Assembly (NCBI RefSeq): GCF_001704275.1
Contig: NZ_CP011533.1
Location: 6,324,001-6,388,000, forward strand
Source: Streptomyces noursei ATCC 11455
GTDB lineage: Bacteria; Actinomycetota; Actinomycetes; Streptomycetales; Streptomycetaceae
Direction: 5' to 3'
Length of the DNA: 64,000 nt
In this document: in pieces, positions 17,397 to 24,940 of the stretch
How positions within the stretch are numbered: the first letter of the stretch is position 1
Layout of the letters: every line of letters begins with the position of its first letter
Notes under the pieces: generated by a model
Databases searched by the model: none
What the model saw: only the letters and a program-made list of their open reading frames with translations
Told to the model about the DNA's origin: nothing
Translations under genes and position numbers: made by a program

Positions 17397-19088
17397 CTAC
17401 TTCTTGCGCCGATTAATGCCGTTGAGATACTTCTCCATTTCGTCGTTTCCCTTCTTCTTGGACTCCGCGGTGTCGCCGTACTCGACGGTGTGCGAAACCT
17501 TGACGTCGCTCGGGAGATGGTGCGACATCCAGGCGCTGCAGTCCCTGGTGCCGGGCCCGGTGGTGCAGGGCTCGCGCTCGGTATAGAGCTCGGACATGCC
17601 CTTCGATTTTCCGGAGTCCAGGAACGGGATGCCGACCTGACGTTCGGAGTGCATTCCCGGCCATTTACTGCGGCCGACGAGCACGAATTCATCGTCGGCG
17701 CCGCGTTTGCCATACCGTGCCGCGGCGTAGTTCCGACTGGAGAATTTCCCCTTGCTGACCCGACCGTAATCTCCCTGCTTACTGCCCGCGCCGGTGTTGG
17801 CGTGCCGCGCCAGCTGGGTGGCCTGCGACAGGTCCGTACTGCCGAAGCCAACCTGCTGGGAGGGCTTCCGCTTGCGCTCGTCCGCCGGCGGCAGCGGATA
17901 TTTGCCGGCCTCCCGTCGCGGGACGTGGTCGTCGCTCAGAAGCCCGATCGGCTTGAGCCGCTTCCGGTCCTCGGCGGTGAGGTCCTTGTGCCCTTCGGTG
18001 GTGAGACGGGTGACCTTCCCCTTGTCGCTGACGTTGTACATCGGCGCATTGCCGTGCGAATTCTTGCCGATGTTCTTGAGGTCGGTCGCGATACCTTCGT
18101 CGTTCTCACGATGGTTCAGCTTCATCTTCTTGACGCCGTTGACCATCTTGTCGTCGAGATGGTCCGCCGTCCGCTTGACGCCGGTCTCCAGCCCCTCCAG
18201 CGCCTTGTCGATCATCGGGGCGGCGGCGTTGGCGATGGCGTCCTTGCCGCGGGTCCGACCGTGATGGCTCTTGGCCCGCCCGAGCTTGCCGCCGGCCCCG
18301 CTGCGGAAGGTGCCGCCGGCGCTCTGCAGGCCGGTGACCACACTGTCGTGGGCGTCCGGATCGAAGGTGAAGCCGCCGCCCCCGCCGCCCCCACCGCCTC
18401 CGCTGCCGCCTTCCCCGCCGGCGCTGAGCAACTGCATCGCACCGGCCGCGGACTTCCCGGCCTCCTTGCCGGCCTGGGCCGCATGGCCGACGTCGATGCC
18501 CTTCTGCACCCCGAGGGCATTGGCCCCCACCTGGACCACCAGGTCGCCGACCATCGCCCCGAGCGCCTCCTCGATCGGCGACAGCGCGACGCTGACGACC
18601 TGCTCGACGACCTGCTCGCAGACCTCCTTGATGATCCTTTTCACGGCGATCCGGGTCGCTTGCGTACCCGCCAGCGCCCCCACTTCGGACAGGCCGAAGG
18701 TGAACGGCGCCGCCGCCTGGGCCGCGATCACCTCCGCGGCCAGGATGGCGAGTTGCGCGATGGCCGCGATCTTGGCGCCCTCGACGAGGCCGGCGACGAC
18801 GTCCATGGCGGTCCCCGCCATGCGCCCGCACTCCGCGAGCCCCTTCAGGTGCTTGCCGTTGACCTTGCCCCAGTGGGCGTTGAGGGCCGCCACCCCCAGC
18901 GAACCCCCCGCCGTGCCCACCAGGCTCTCGATCACCTGATGCGCCTGGTTCGCCCCGTGCTCGATGTCGTCCGCGAATCCCCTCAAGGAGTCCGCCATCG
19001 CGCGATAGTCGTCCTCGTCCACATTCGGCCACGAGACGCCGATGATGTCGAGTATCTCGTCGGCCCAACCCGGAAGTACCACGCCCAC
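17397..19088 (-). CDS. WXG100-like polymorphic toxin with C-terminal nucleic acid deaminase domain
   Basis: A 563-residue effector. Residues 1-200 form a helical WXG100-like module (NVDEDDYRAMADSLRGFADD, LNAHWGKVNGKHL) containing hydrophobic helices at 107-140, as in effectors exported by type VII secretion. A polyglycine linker (224-239) follows, then a middle region, then a toxin domain from about residue 440. The toxin carries the deaminase signature: H480-S-E482 (proton shuttle) and C508/C517 in EREPC...RDC (zinc ligands). The family is closest to XOO_2897-type deaminases by eye. It probably deaminates cytosine or adenine in nucleic acid of a rival cell. The last third uses more AT-ending codons than its neighbours, hinting at a horizontally exchanged toxin tip. 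The start is GTG 19088. Confidence 0.75.
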   Translation of the reverse strand: MGVVLPGWADEILDIIGVSWPNVDEDDYRAMADSLRGFADDIEHGANQAHQVIESLVGTAGGSLGVAALNAHWGKVNGKHLKGLAECGRMAGTAMDVVAGLVEGAKIAAIAQLAILAAEVIAAQAAAPFTFGLSEVGALAGTQATRIAVKRIIKEVCEQVVEQVVSVALSPIEEALGAMVGDLVVQVGANALGVQKGIDVGHAAQAGKEAGKSAAGAMQLLSAGGEGGSGGGGGGGGGGFTFDPDAHDSVVTGLQSAGGTFRSGAGGKLGRAKSHHGRTRGKDAIANAAAPMIDKALEGLETGVKRTADHLDDKMVNGVKKMKLNHRENDEGIATDLKNIGKNSHGNAPMYNVSDKGKVTRLTTEGHKDLTAEDRKRLKPIGLLSDDHVPRREAGKYPLPPADERKRKPSQQVGFGSTDLSQATQLARHANTGAGSKQGDYGRVSKGKFSSRNYAAARYGKRGADDEFVLVGRSKWPGMHSERQVGIPFLDSGKSKGMSELYTEREPCTTGPGTRDCSAWMSHHLPSDVKVSHTVEYGDTAESKKKGNDEMEKYLNGINRRKK

Positions 19089-19165
19089 GCGAACACGCCC
19101 CTAACTGCCGTCCCCACTCGTCGGATCGAGCAGTTCCCCACCGGTTCGTAAAGTTCGTGCCGGAA

Positions 19166-19191
19166 GACGCTTTCAGAAAGCTGACGGTTCC
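19166..19191 (-). promoter_or_regulatory. ECF-sigma-like promoter for the deaminase operon
   Basis: Read on the minus strand, GGAACC (19191-19186) is followed after 16 bases by CGTC (19169-19166). This is the GGAAC-N16-CGTC pattern of extracytoplasmic-function sigma factors. Transcription would start about 70 bp before the toxin GTG. It would place the toxin under envelope-stress-type control. Confidence 0.4.
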
Positions 19192-19268
19192 TTAAAGGGG
19201 GCGGCAAAGACGCCGCGGAGCGTTCCGCTTCCGCGGTGACCGGGCGCTGGGCCAGCGTCAGAAGCGCC

Positions 19269-20144
19269 CTAGATGACCGGCGGACGTCCCAGCCGGGTCA
19301 TCCGCCACACCGTGCGCCAGCGCATCGGCCGGCGTCGGCCGCACGGGGTGCGCACCCCCTCGGCGAAGCCCGCGGCCCAGGCCCGCATGCCCGCCGCCGA
19401 GCGGCCGCGGACGGCCGTCAGCGCCGCCCACACCCCCAGATAGACGGGGACCAGCACGGCCGGCAGATGGCGCTTCGCGAGCCAGACGCGGTTCCGGGCG
19501 ACCATCCGGTGGTAGACCGCGTGCCGGGTCGGCGAGGTGTACGGGTGCTGCAGCACGACCTCCGGGGCGTAACGGATGCGCCAGCCGTCGTCCAGCGCCC
19601 GCCAGGCCAGGTCGGTCTCCTCATGGGCGTAGAAGAACTCGTCCGGCCAGCCGCCGATCCGGTCCAGCATCGGCACGGACAGTGCGTGCCCGCCGCCGAG
19701 GAACGTGGTGACCAGCCCGCCCCGCTGCGGATCGCCGACCCGCAGACGCGGCACGTGGCGGCGCTGGGTGCGGCCCAGTTCGTCGGCGATGCGGAAGCTG
19801 ACGATCCCCAACTTCGGGTCCTCCGCGTAGAGTTCGGCGAGCCGACTGAAGACGTCCGTGCTGATCAGCAGCCCGTCGTCGTCCAGATCGACCACCAGGT
19901 CCAGGTCGCCGAGCTTGCGCAGCTCGTCCAGGGCGACGTTCCGGCCACCGGAGACACCCAGGTTCTCGGTCAGCGACACACCGGTGACGCCGTCGGGCAG
20001 CGTCGGCAGCGGCGAGCCGTTGCCGACGACCACGATGTGCGTCGCGGGGAGATCCTGCTTCGCCACCGAATCCAGCAGGTCCTGCAGTTCGGTGGGGCGG
20101 TTTCCCATGGTCAAGATGGCGACGCCCAGGCGCAGCTGACGCAC
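19269..20144 (-). CDS. Family 2 glycosyltransferase
   Basis: A 291-residue GT-A fold glycosyltransferase. It has LGVAILTMGNRP at the N-terminus, a nucleotide-binding ENLGVSGGRNVAL, the metal-binding DLDDDG (DXD), an acceptor loop GGGHALSV and the FFYAHEETDLAWR block with the catalytic acid. This is the rhamnosyltransferase-like group that builds cell-surface polysaccharide. GTG 20144 (after GGAG) is preferred to the longer in-frame start at 20213, because the family fold begins immediately after it. The sugar and acceptor are unknown. Confidence 0.85.
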   Translation of the reverse strand: MRQLRLGVAILTMGNRPTELQDLLDSVAKQDLPATHIVVVGNGSPLPTLPDGVTGVSLTENLGVSGGRNVALDELRKLGDLDLVVDLDDDGLLISTDVFSRLAELYAEDPKLGIVSFRIADELGRTQRRHVPRLRVGDPQRGGLVTTFLGGGHALSVPMLDRIGGWPDEFFYAHEETDLAWRALDDGWRIRYAPEVVLQHPYTSPTRHAVYHRMVARNRVWLAKRHLPAVLVPVYLGVWAALTAVRGRSAAGMRAWAAGFAEGVRTPCGRRRPMRWRTVWRMTRLGRPPVI

Positions 20145-20311
20145 AGATGAACACTCCGTTCTTGGCGGTCTCTTCAGCGATGCTAGCCGCCGCAACAGAC
20201 CACCGCGCACCACGACGCAGGCCCCGCGACATCCCGTCGCAACCCGCCCCGGGGCGCCGGCGAACGGTCCGATCGGCGGTCCGCGCCCCCGGTTCGGCGG
20301 CGCGGACGCGG

Positions 20312-21103
20312 TCAGCCCTGTGGGGCGTTGGCGCCGGCCAGGGCACTCGGCCGGGCGGCGAACGCCAGCTCCGGGCCGAACCGCTCCTGATAGCCGTCGG
20401 CCAGCGCGCGCAGCGCCGCCGCGCCGTCCCCGTCGTACGACGACCCGTGCATCACGGCCAGCGTCCGGGGCGAGAGCCGGGCCAGGGAACGCATGGTCTC
20501 CACCGCCGCCGTCAGACAGGACGTCTGGCGGAACATCTCCTCCGCGTCCAGCGCCGGCCCGACCAGGTCGCGTTCGGTGATCGGCGGGCCGTTGCCCAGA
20601 TGAGTGAACAGATCACCGCACAGCAGCGTGCCGGTGGTCTCCTCGAACAGCACCCGCGCCTCCCAATTGTGCGGCACATGCGGGGTGTTGAGGTGCATCA
20701 CCCGGCGGCGCAGCAGCTCCTTGCCACCCAGGTCCAGCGTCTCGCCGTGCGCCAACGGGCGCGGCGGCCGGTCGGCGAGATCGTTGAGCGAGACCAGACA
20801 CCCCTGGAGCCCGTGGGCCACCTCGGCGCGCGGGGCCGCGGCCAGGAACTCGTTCATCGCCCCGCACTCGTCGGCCTCCACGTGTCCGAACGCCAGCCAA
20901 CGCAGCTCCGCCACCGGAACCACCCTTCCCACCGCCTCCGAGACCGCGGGGAAGAGATGCCGCATGCCCGTGTGGAACAGCAGCGGCTCCTCCGCGTCGA
21001 TGAGGAACTGGTTGAACGTGAAGCCGGCCGGCGCGGCCACGTCGGGAACGTAGGTGGAGATCCGGTAGATCCCATCGGCGATCTCGTCGACGCGTGTCTC
21101 CAT
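20312..21103 (-). CDS. Metallo-beta-lactamase-fold protein, flavodiiron-like oxygen-binding domain
   Basis: A 263-residue protein with a metallo-beta-lactamase fold whose metal site reads H74-x-E76-x-D78-E (GHVEADE) instead of HxHxDH. That substitution is typical of the diiron domain of flavodiiron proteins (O2 or NO reductases). Later ligands are probably the histidines in NTPHVPHNW and the aspartate in LLCGDLFTH. No flavodoxin or rubredoxin domain is attached and none is encoded next door, so an electron donor is missing. ATG 21103 has a strong AAGGAGG 9 bases upstream. Possible roles are O2/NO detoxification or sensing. Confidence 0.75.
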   Translation of the reverse strand: METRVDEIADGIYRISTYVPDVAAPAGFTFNQFLIDAEEPLLFHTGMRHLFPAVSEAVGRVVPVAELRWLAFGHVEADECGAMNEFLAAAPRAEVAHGLQGCLVSLNDLADRPPRPLAHGETLDLGGKELLRRRVMHLNTPHVPHNWEARVLFEETTGTLLCGDLFTHLGNGPPITERDLVGPALDAEEMFRQTSCLTAAVETMRSLARLSPRTLAVMHGSSYDGDGAAALRALADGYQERFGPELAFAARPSALAGANAPQG

Positions 21104-21362
21104 AGGGCCGACGCCTCCTTCCGGGCGGCCCCCCGTCCATCGTAGGGCGGGCGGGTAGACGGGGCGCGACACGGTTCGCGGTGCCGACGGTCGACACGGC
21201 AGCCGTCACGGCCGCGCCGGTCGGGGTGCGACAGCAGCCCGCACGGCCGCGCCGGTTGGGGCGACCGTCATGGCTGTCCGCCCCGCTCCCGTAGGGGGTG
21301 ATCTGGGCCACGGCATGTCTAGGACGGCGCGATGTGGGCAGGGGAGCCGGGCGGTCCGGTGC

Positions 21363-21402
21363 GCGGAATCGCGGAATCGCGGAATCGCGGAAATGCGGAA
21401 TA
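21363..21402. repeat. Five tandem 8-bp units
   Basis: GCGGAATC occurs three times in a row, followed by GCGGAAAT and GCGGAATA. Confidence 0.9.
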
Positions 21403-21509
21403 CCGTGCGGGTTGGTCCTGTTACGGAAGCCGTGAGGGAAGCTGTGACGGGAGTCGGGCACCGGGCGGGCCGTCCGCCGGCGCCCGGCAGGCCGCCGGTG
21501 CGCCGCACG

Positions 21510-21563
21510 CCGAACCCAACCGAAACACCGAACCCAACCGAAACACCGAACCCGACCGAACAG
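21510..21563. repeat. Three tandem 18-bp units
   Basis: CCGAACCCAACCGAAACA occurs twice exactly and once with three changes. It ends about 90 bp upstream of the thioredoxin start. Confidence 0.9.
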
Positions 21564-21650
21564 CGGACACCAGCCGCACACCACAGCCGCCCCGGAGGCC
21601 GAAGCGTCCACCCGCCGAAGCCTCGACGAACCGGAAGCAGGGAAGCGCGT

Positions 21651-22055
21651 ATGAGCACCGTGGAGCTCACCAAGGAAAACTTCGACGAGATCGTCTCCGG
21701 CAACGATTTCGTCCTGATCGACTTCTGGGCCGAATGGTGCGGCCCCTGCAAGCAGTTCGGGCCGGTCTTCGAGCGGTCGTCCGAGAAGCACGGCGACCTG
21801 CTCTTCGCCAAGGTCAACACGGAGAAGCAGCCCGAACTCGCCGCCGCCTTCGACATCCGCTCCATCCCCACCCTGATGATCGTCCGGCAGAACATCGCGG
21901 TGTTCGCCCAGCCCGGGGCGCTCCCCGAGGCCGCTCTGGAGGACGTCATCGGCCAGGCCCGTGCCCTCGACATGGACGAGGTCCGCGCCTCGGTCGCCGA
22001 GGACCAGGAGCAGCAGGCGCAGAACGGCGGCGGAGAGCAGGCGCAGGGCGCGTGA
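21651..22055 (+). CDS. Thioredoxin
   Basis: A 134-residue thioredoxin, a cytoplasmic disulfide reductase fed by thioredoxin reductase. The active site is WC30GPC33 within VLIDFWAEWCGPCKQFGP, and the cis-proline loop is RSIPTLM. A C-terminal tail of about 25 residues, rich in Gln, Glu and Gly, extends beyond the usual fold. ATG 21651 follows AGGGAAG. The phosphatase gene begins 23 bp after its stop, so the two are probably co-transcribed. Confidence 0.9.
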   Translation: MSTVELTKENFDEIVSGNDFVLIDFWAEWCGPCKQFGPVFERSSEKHGDLLFAKVNTEKQPELAAAFDIRSIPTLMIVRQNIAVFAQPGALPEAALEDVIGQARALDMDEVRASVAEDQEQQAQNGGGEQAQGA

Positions 22056-22077
22056 GCGAGCGAAGCGAGATCGCGGC

Positions 22078-22674
22078 ATGAGCGAGCTCCTGCTGGTCCG
22101 GCACGGCGAGACCGAGTGGAGCCGCGACGGCCGGCACACCAGCTGGACCGACCTCCCCCTCACCGCCAACGGCGAGGAGCAGGCCCGCGCACTCCGGCCG
22201 CTGCTGTCGGCGCGGAAGATCGCGCGGGTCTACGCCAGCCCGATGACGCGGGCGCTGCGCACCGCCGAACTGGCCGGGCTCCCGTCCCCGCACATCCTCG
22301 ATGACCTGCGGGAATGGGACTACGGCGGGGACGAGGGGATCACCACCGCCGAGATCCACCGCAGCAGACCCGACTGGTACCTCTTCGACGACGGGGTCGC
22401 GCCGGGGCCGGCCGAGCACCCCGGAGAGTCACCCGAGGAGGTCGGGGCGCGCGCCGACCGCGTACTGGCGCTGATCGCGCCCCATCTCGAGGTCGACGAG
22501 GGCGATGTGGCGCTGGTGGCGCATGCGCACTTCCTGCGCGTACTGACCGCCCGCCGGCTGGGACTCCCGGCTGCCTCGGGCGGCCTGTTCACCTTCGGCA
22601 CCGGCACGGTCGGCGTCCTGGGCACCGAGCACGACCGGCCCGCGGTGATCGCCTGGAACGCCCGGAGCCTGTAG
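22078..22674 (+). CDS. Histidine phosphatase family protein (phosphoglycerate mutase-like)
   Basis: A 198-residue member of the RHG superfamily. The nucleophile histidine lies in LLVRHGETEWS. The second histidine is in LVAHAHFLRVL, and the conserved arginine is in SPMTRALRTAEL. Small proteins of this type are usually broad phosphatases (fructose bisphosphatase or acid phosphatase-like) rather than true mutases. The substrate is unknown. ATG 22078 has only a weak GAG upstream, consistent with coupling to thioredoxin translation. Confidence 0.85.
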   Translation: MSELLLVRHGETEWSRDGRHTSWTDLPLTANGEEQARALRPLLSARKIARVYASPMTRALRTAELAGLPSPHILDDLREWDYGGDEGITTAEIHRSRPDWYLFDDGVAPGPAEHPGESPEEVGARADRVLALIAPHLEVDEGDVALVAHAHFLRVLTARRLGLPAASGGLFTFGTGTVGVLGTEHDRPAVIAWNARSL

Positions 22675-22690
22675 GCGGCCGGGCGCCCCT

Positions 22691-22834
22691 GGGGGCCATC
22701 GGGCCGACCGGGCCACTGGGCCGTTGGGCCGTTGGGTCGTTGGGTCACTTGGTCGGGTGGTGCCGTCGGGTCACCGGGCCATCGGGTCACCTCGTCAGGG
22801 GGCGTCGGGTCACCGGGCCGTCGGGGCCACCTGG
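22691..22834. repeat. Degenerate tandem repeat between the phosphatase gene and mbl
   Basis: Imperfect units around GGGCCGTTGGGTCGTTGGGTCA are followed by GGTCACCGGGCCATCGGGTCA and two related copies with CTCGTCAGGGGG / CTGGTCAGGGGG. The array runs up to the stop codon of the convergent mbl gene. Confidence 0.7.
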
Positions 22835-23866
22835 TCAGGGGGCCATCGGGTCGAGGTGCAGGGGCTGCACCTTGCCCTCGATCATCGCGCCCAGCCCCTG
22901 CACCGCGCAGGTGCTGGGCTGGTCCGCGATGTGCACCGGCATCGACGTGGCCTCGTGGATCATCGGCTCCAGGCCCGGGATCAGCGCGCTGCCGCCCGCC
23001 AGCATGATGCCGCGCTCGCCGAGGTCGGCCACGAGGTCCGGCGGGCAGCGGCGGAGCACCGCACTGATGCCGTCGAGAATCGCCGTCAGCGGGGTGATGA
23101 TGGCGCGCCGCACCCGCTCGGTGTCCACATGCACGGACCGGGCCAGCCCGCTGACCACGTCCCGCCCGTGCACCTCGGTGGAGCCCGGCGTCAGCTCCCC
23201 GTCACCGGACAGCATCAGGTGCAGCGGACGCACCGACTGGTTCGGCAGCATCAGCTCGTGGTGCAGCCGAAGGTGCTGGATCACCGCGTGGTCGATGGCG
23301 TTGCCGCCCACGGGGACGGTCTCGGCGGCCACGATCGAGCCGAGCGAGAGCACCGCGACCTGGGTGGTCCCCGCACCGCACACCACGATCATGGTCGCTT
23401 CCGGCTGCTCCACCGGGAGCCCGCAACCGACGGCCGCGGCGACCAGCGTGTCGACCAGCTCCACCCGACGGGCGCCCAACCCGGTCAGCGTCTCCACGGC
23501 GGCCCGCTGCGCCAGCGGCTCACTGCCGTACGGGAGGCAGACCGCGGCCCGCATCGAGGGCCGCCGCCGCCATGTCTTGCGCAGCTTGTCGCCGACCAGG
23601 TGGCGCAGCAGGCGCTGGGCCAGGTCGATGTCCACGACCGTCCCGTTGGAGACCGGCCGGACCACGCGGATGTAGTCCGGCGTGCGGCCGTCCATCACCT
23701 CGGCCTGGGCGCCCACGGCCAGCATCGACCCGGTGCGGGTGTTGACCGCGGCGACGGTCGGCTCGTCGACGACCAGCCCCTGGTTCTTGACATACACCCT
23801 GGTCCGGGCCGCGCCGAGGTCGACGGCGGCCGAGCAGCGGCGCAGTTGGGCGAGGCTGATGGTCAT
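22835..23866 (-). CDS. mbl: MreB-like actin homologue (Mbl)
   Basis: A 343-residue bacterial actin. It has the phosphate-1 loop (AAVDLGAARTRVYV), the connect/phosphate-2 region (MIVVCGAGTTQVAVLSLG) and an adenosine-binding IMLAGGSALIPGL. In Streptomyces MreB and Mbl act mainly in aerial hyphae and spore-wall assembly. The protein is shorter and more divergent than MreB and has no mreCD genes beside it, which matches Mbl. ATG 23866 follows GGGAGGAAT. The C-terminus ends inside the repeat region. Confidence 0.85.
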   Translation of the reverse strand: MTISLAQLRRCSAAVDLGAARTRVYVKNQGLVVDEPTVAAVNTRTGSMLAVGAQAEVMDGRTPDYIRVVRPVSNGTVVDIDLAQRLLRHLVGDKLRKTWRRRPSMRAAVCLPYGSEPLAQRAAVETLTGLGARRVELVDTLVAAAVGCGLPVEQPEATMIVVCGAGTTQVAVLSLGSIVAAETVPVGGNAIDHAVIQHLRLHHELMLPNQSVRPLHLMLSGDGELTPGSTEVHGRDVVSGLARSVHVDTERVRRAIITPLTAILDGISAVLRRCPPDLVADLGERGIMLAGGSALIPGLEPMIHEATSMPVHIADQPSTCAVQGLGAMIEGKVQPLHLDPMAP

Positions 23867-24316
23867 GGTGGATTCCTCCCCGATGGGCCGGTGCGAACGT
23901 CCCCGGCGGGCCGGTACTGGGCACGAGCGCCCGCACGTGAGCGCTCGTGCGCCATCCTCCGAGCCCCCACTGGGCCCCGCCCGCTGAGCGCGTCCGCTCG
24001 GGGGACGAGGACGGGGGAGGGGCGGCGTTGGGGTGAGGGGCGGGGCGGGGGCTTGACCGGTAGTCAGGCGCGGGTCGGAGTACCTGAGGCCGATCCCGAG
24101 CCCGAGGTCGATCCCGATCCCGATCCCGAGCCCGAGGTCGAGTTCAGGAAGTCTGACTGCATGTCAGCCTTCGGGGGCGGATGTTGCGGCCGGTCCTCTA
24201 CGAGGCGTCAGTTCGGGCCCTCGGTCAGCCATCGAGTTCATCTCGTTGATCCTCCCGCCCCTCTTCCCTTCCCCTCTCCTCTCCTCTCCTCTCCCGCTCC
24301 TGCTTCTCGCTTTCGC
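23867..24316. other. 450-bp spacer upstream of mbl with simple repeats
   Basis: It contains a GATCCC/GAGCCC hexamer array (24091-24141) and a polypyrimidine run of CTCTC units (about 24272-24299). The mbl promoter should lie in the 23,870-24,060 part. I see no gene. Confidence 0.5.
24091..24141. repeat. GATCCC/GAGCCC hexamer repeat
   Basis: The block CGATCCCGAGCCCGAGGT occurs twice, with two extra CGATCC units between the copies. It lies outside any gene I accept. Confidence 0.85.
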
Positions 24317-24940
24317 TCACCCCTCCACTCGCCGTTGGAAAAGGCCCCAGGTGAACTCCGCGACCACGTCCTGGGGTGCACCGTCCGGTCCGGGGGCGCT
24401 GCAGGCCAGGCGCCAGCGGGTGGGGGCGCTGCCCTCCATCGGGCGAGCCGGGGGAAAGGCGCGGGCGACCTCGTCGACCGTGCAGGACCAGGGGGCGAGG
24501 TCCGCGGTCGTCCGGATGTCGGGTCCGGGGGCGCCGGGTGCGCGTACGAGCCAGGCGTTCCAGACGCCGCCCCCGGGCGCGGTGAGCACCTCGAACCGCA
24601 GGTCCGGCCAGAGGGGGATCGGCCAGGTCAGTGCCTCGCAGGTCAGGTCGCCGATGCGGCGGGTGGCGACGGCCTCCGGCGTACCGAGCAGTGCACGGTA
24701 CGGCTGGACGCCGGCGCGCGCCCGTGGGCCGTGCATCCGGGCCTGCCAGCGACGGTTGGCCTCGCGCATCTGGGCACGGGTGGCCCGTAGTTGGCGGAGG
24801 GCGTTCTCGACGAGGACGGGCTGGTGGTCTGCCATTCGACGCAGCAGTACGAGCTGGAAGGCGAGGGGTCCGGGCAGGTCGGAGGGGGCGCCGGAGCCGG
24901 CGGGCGGGGCATTGTCAGTGGCGGGGCTCATGATGGACAT
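24317..24940 (-). CDS. Hypothetical protein, end of the glycan block
   Basis: A 207-residue protein I do not recognise. A helical, Arg-rich segment (residues 35-70, ENALRQLRATRAQMREANRRW) precedes a mixed beta part with several tryptophans (LTWPIPLWPDL, WNAWLVRAPG). There is no signal peptide, membrane segment or catalytic motif. ATG 24940 overlaps the end of the FkbM methyltransferase gene by 26 bp, so the two are co-expressed. A second ATG at 24931 is possible. Confidence 0.6.
   Translation of the reverse strand: MSIMSPATDNAPPAGSGAPSDLPGPLAFQLVLLRRMADHQPVLVENALRQLRATRAQMREANRRWQARMHGPRARAGVQPYRALLGTPEAVATRRIGDLTCEALTWPIPLWPDLRFEVLTAPGGGVWNAWLVRAPGAPGPDIRTTADLAPWSCTVDEVARAFPPARPMEGSAPTRWRLACSAPGPDGAPQDVVAEFTWGLFQRRVEG

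Larger units (their letters stand above)
21104..21650. other. 547-bp divergent spacer with tandem repeats
   Basis: The spacer lies between a minus-strand metallo-protein and plus-strand thioredoxin. I found no convincing gene. It holds a duplicated block around ACGGCCGCGCCGGT (about 21208 and 21243), an 8-bp tandem repeat (21363-21402) and an 18-bp tandem repeat (21510-21563). Promoters for both flanking genes must be here, but none stands out. Confidence 0.5.

Noticed and set aside
13595..19268. The deaminase operon as an integrated island using the CAT tRNA as attachment site
   Set aside because: No integrase gene and no second copy of the tRNA 3' end was seen on the far side, so only proximity supports it.
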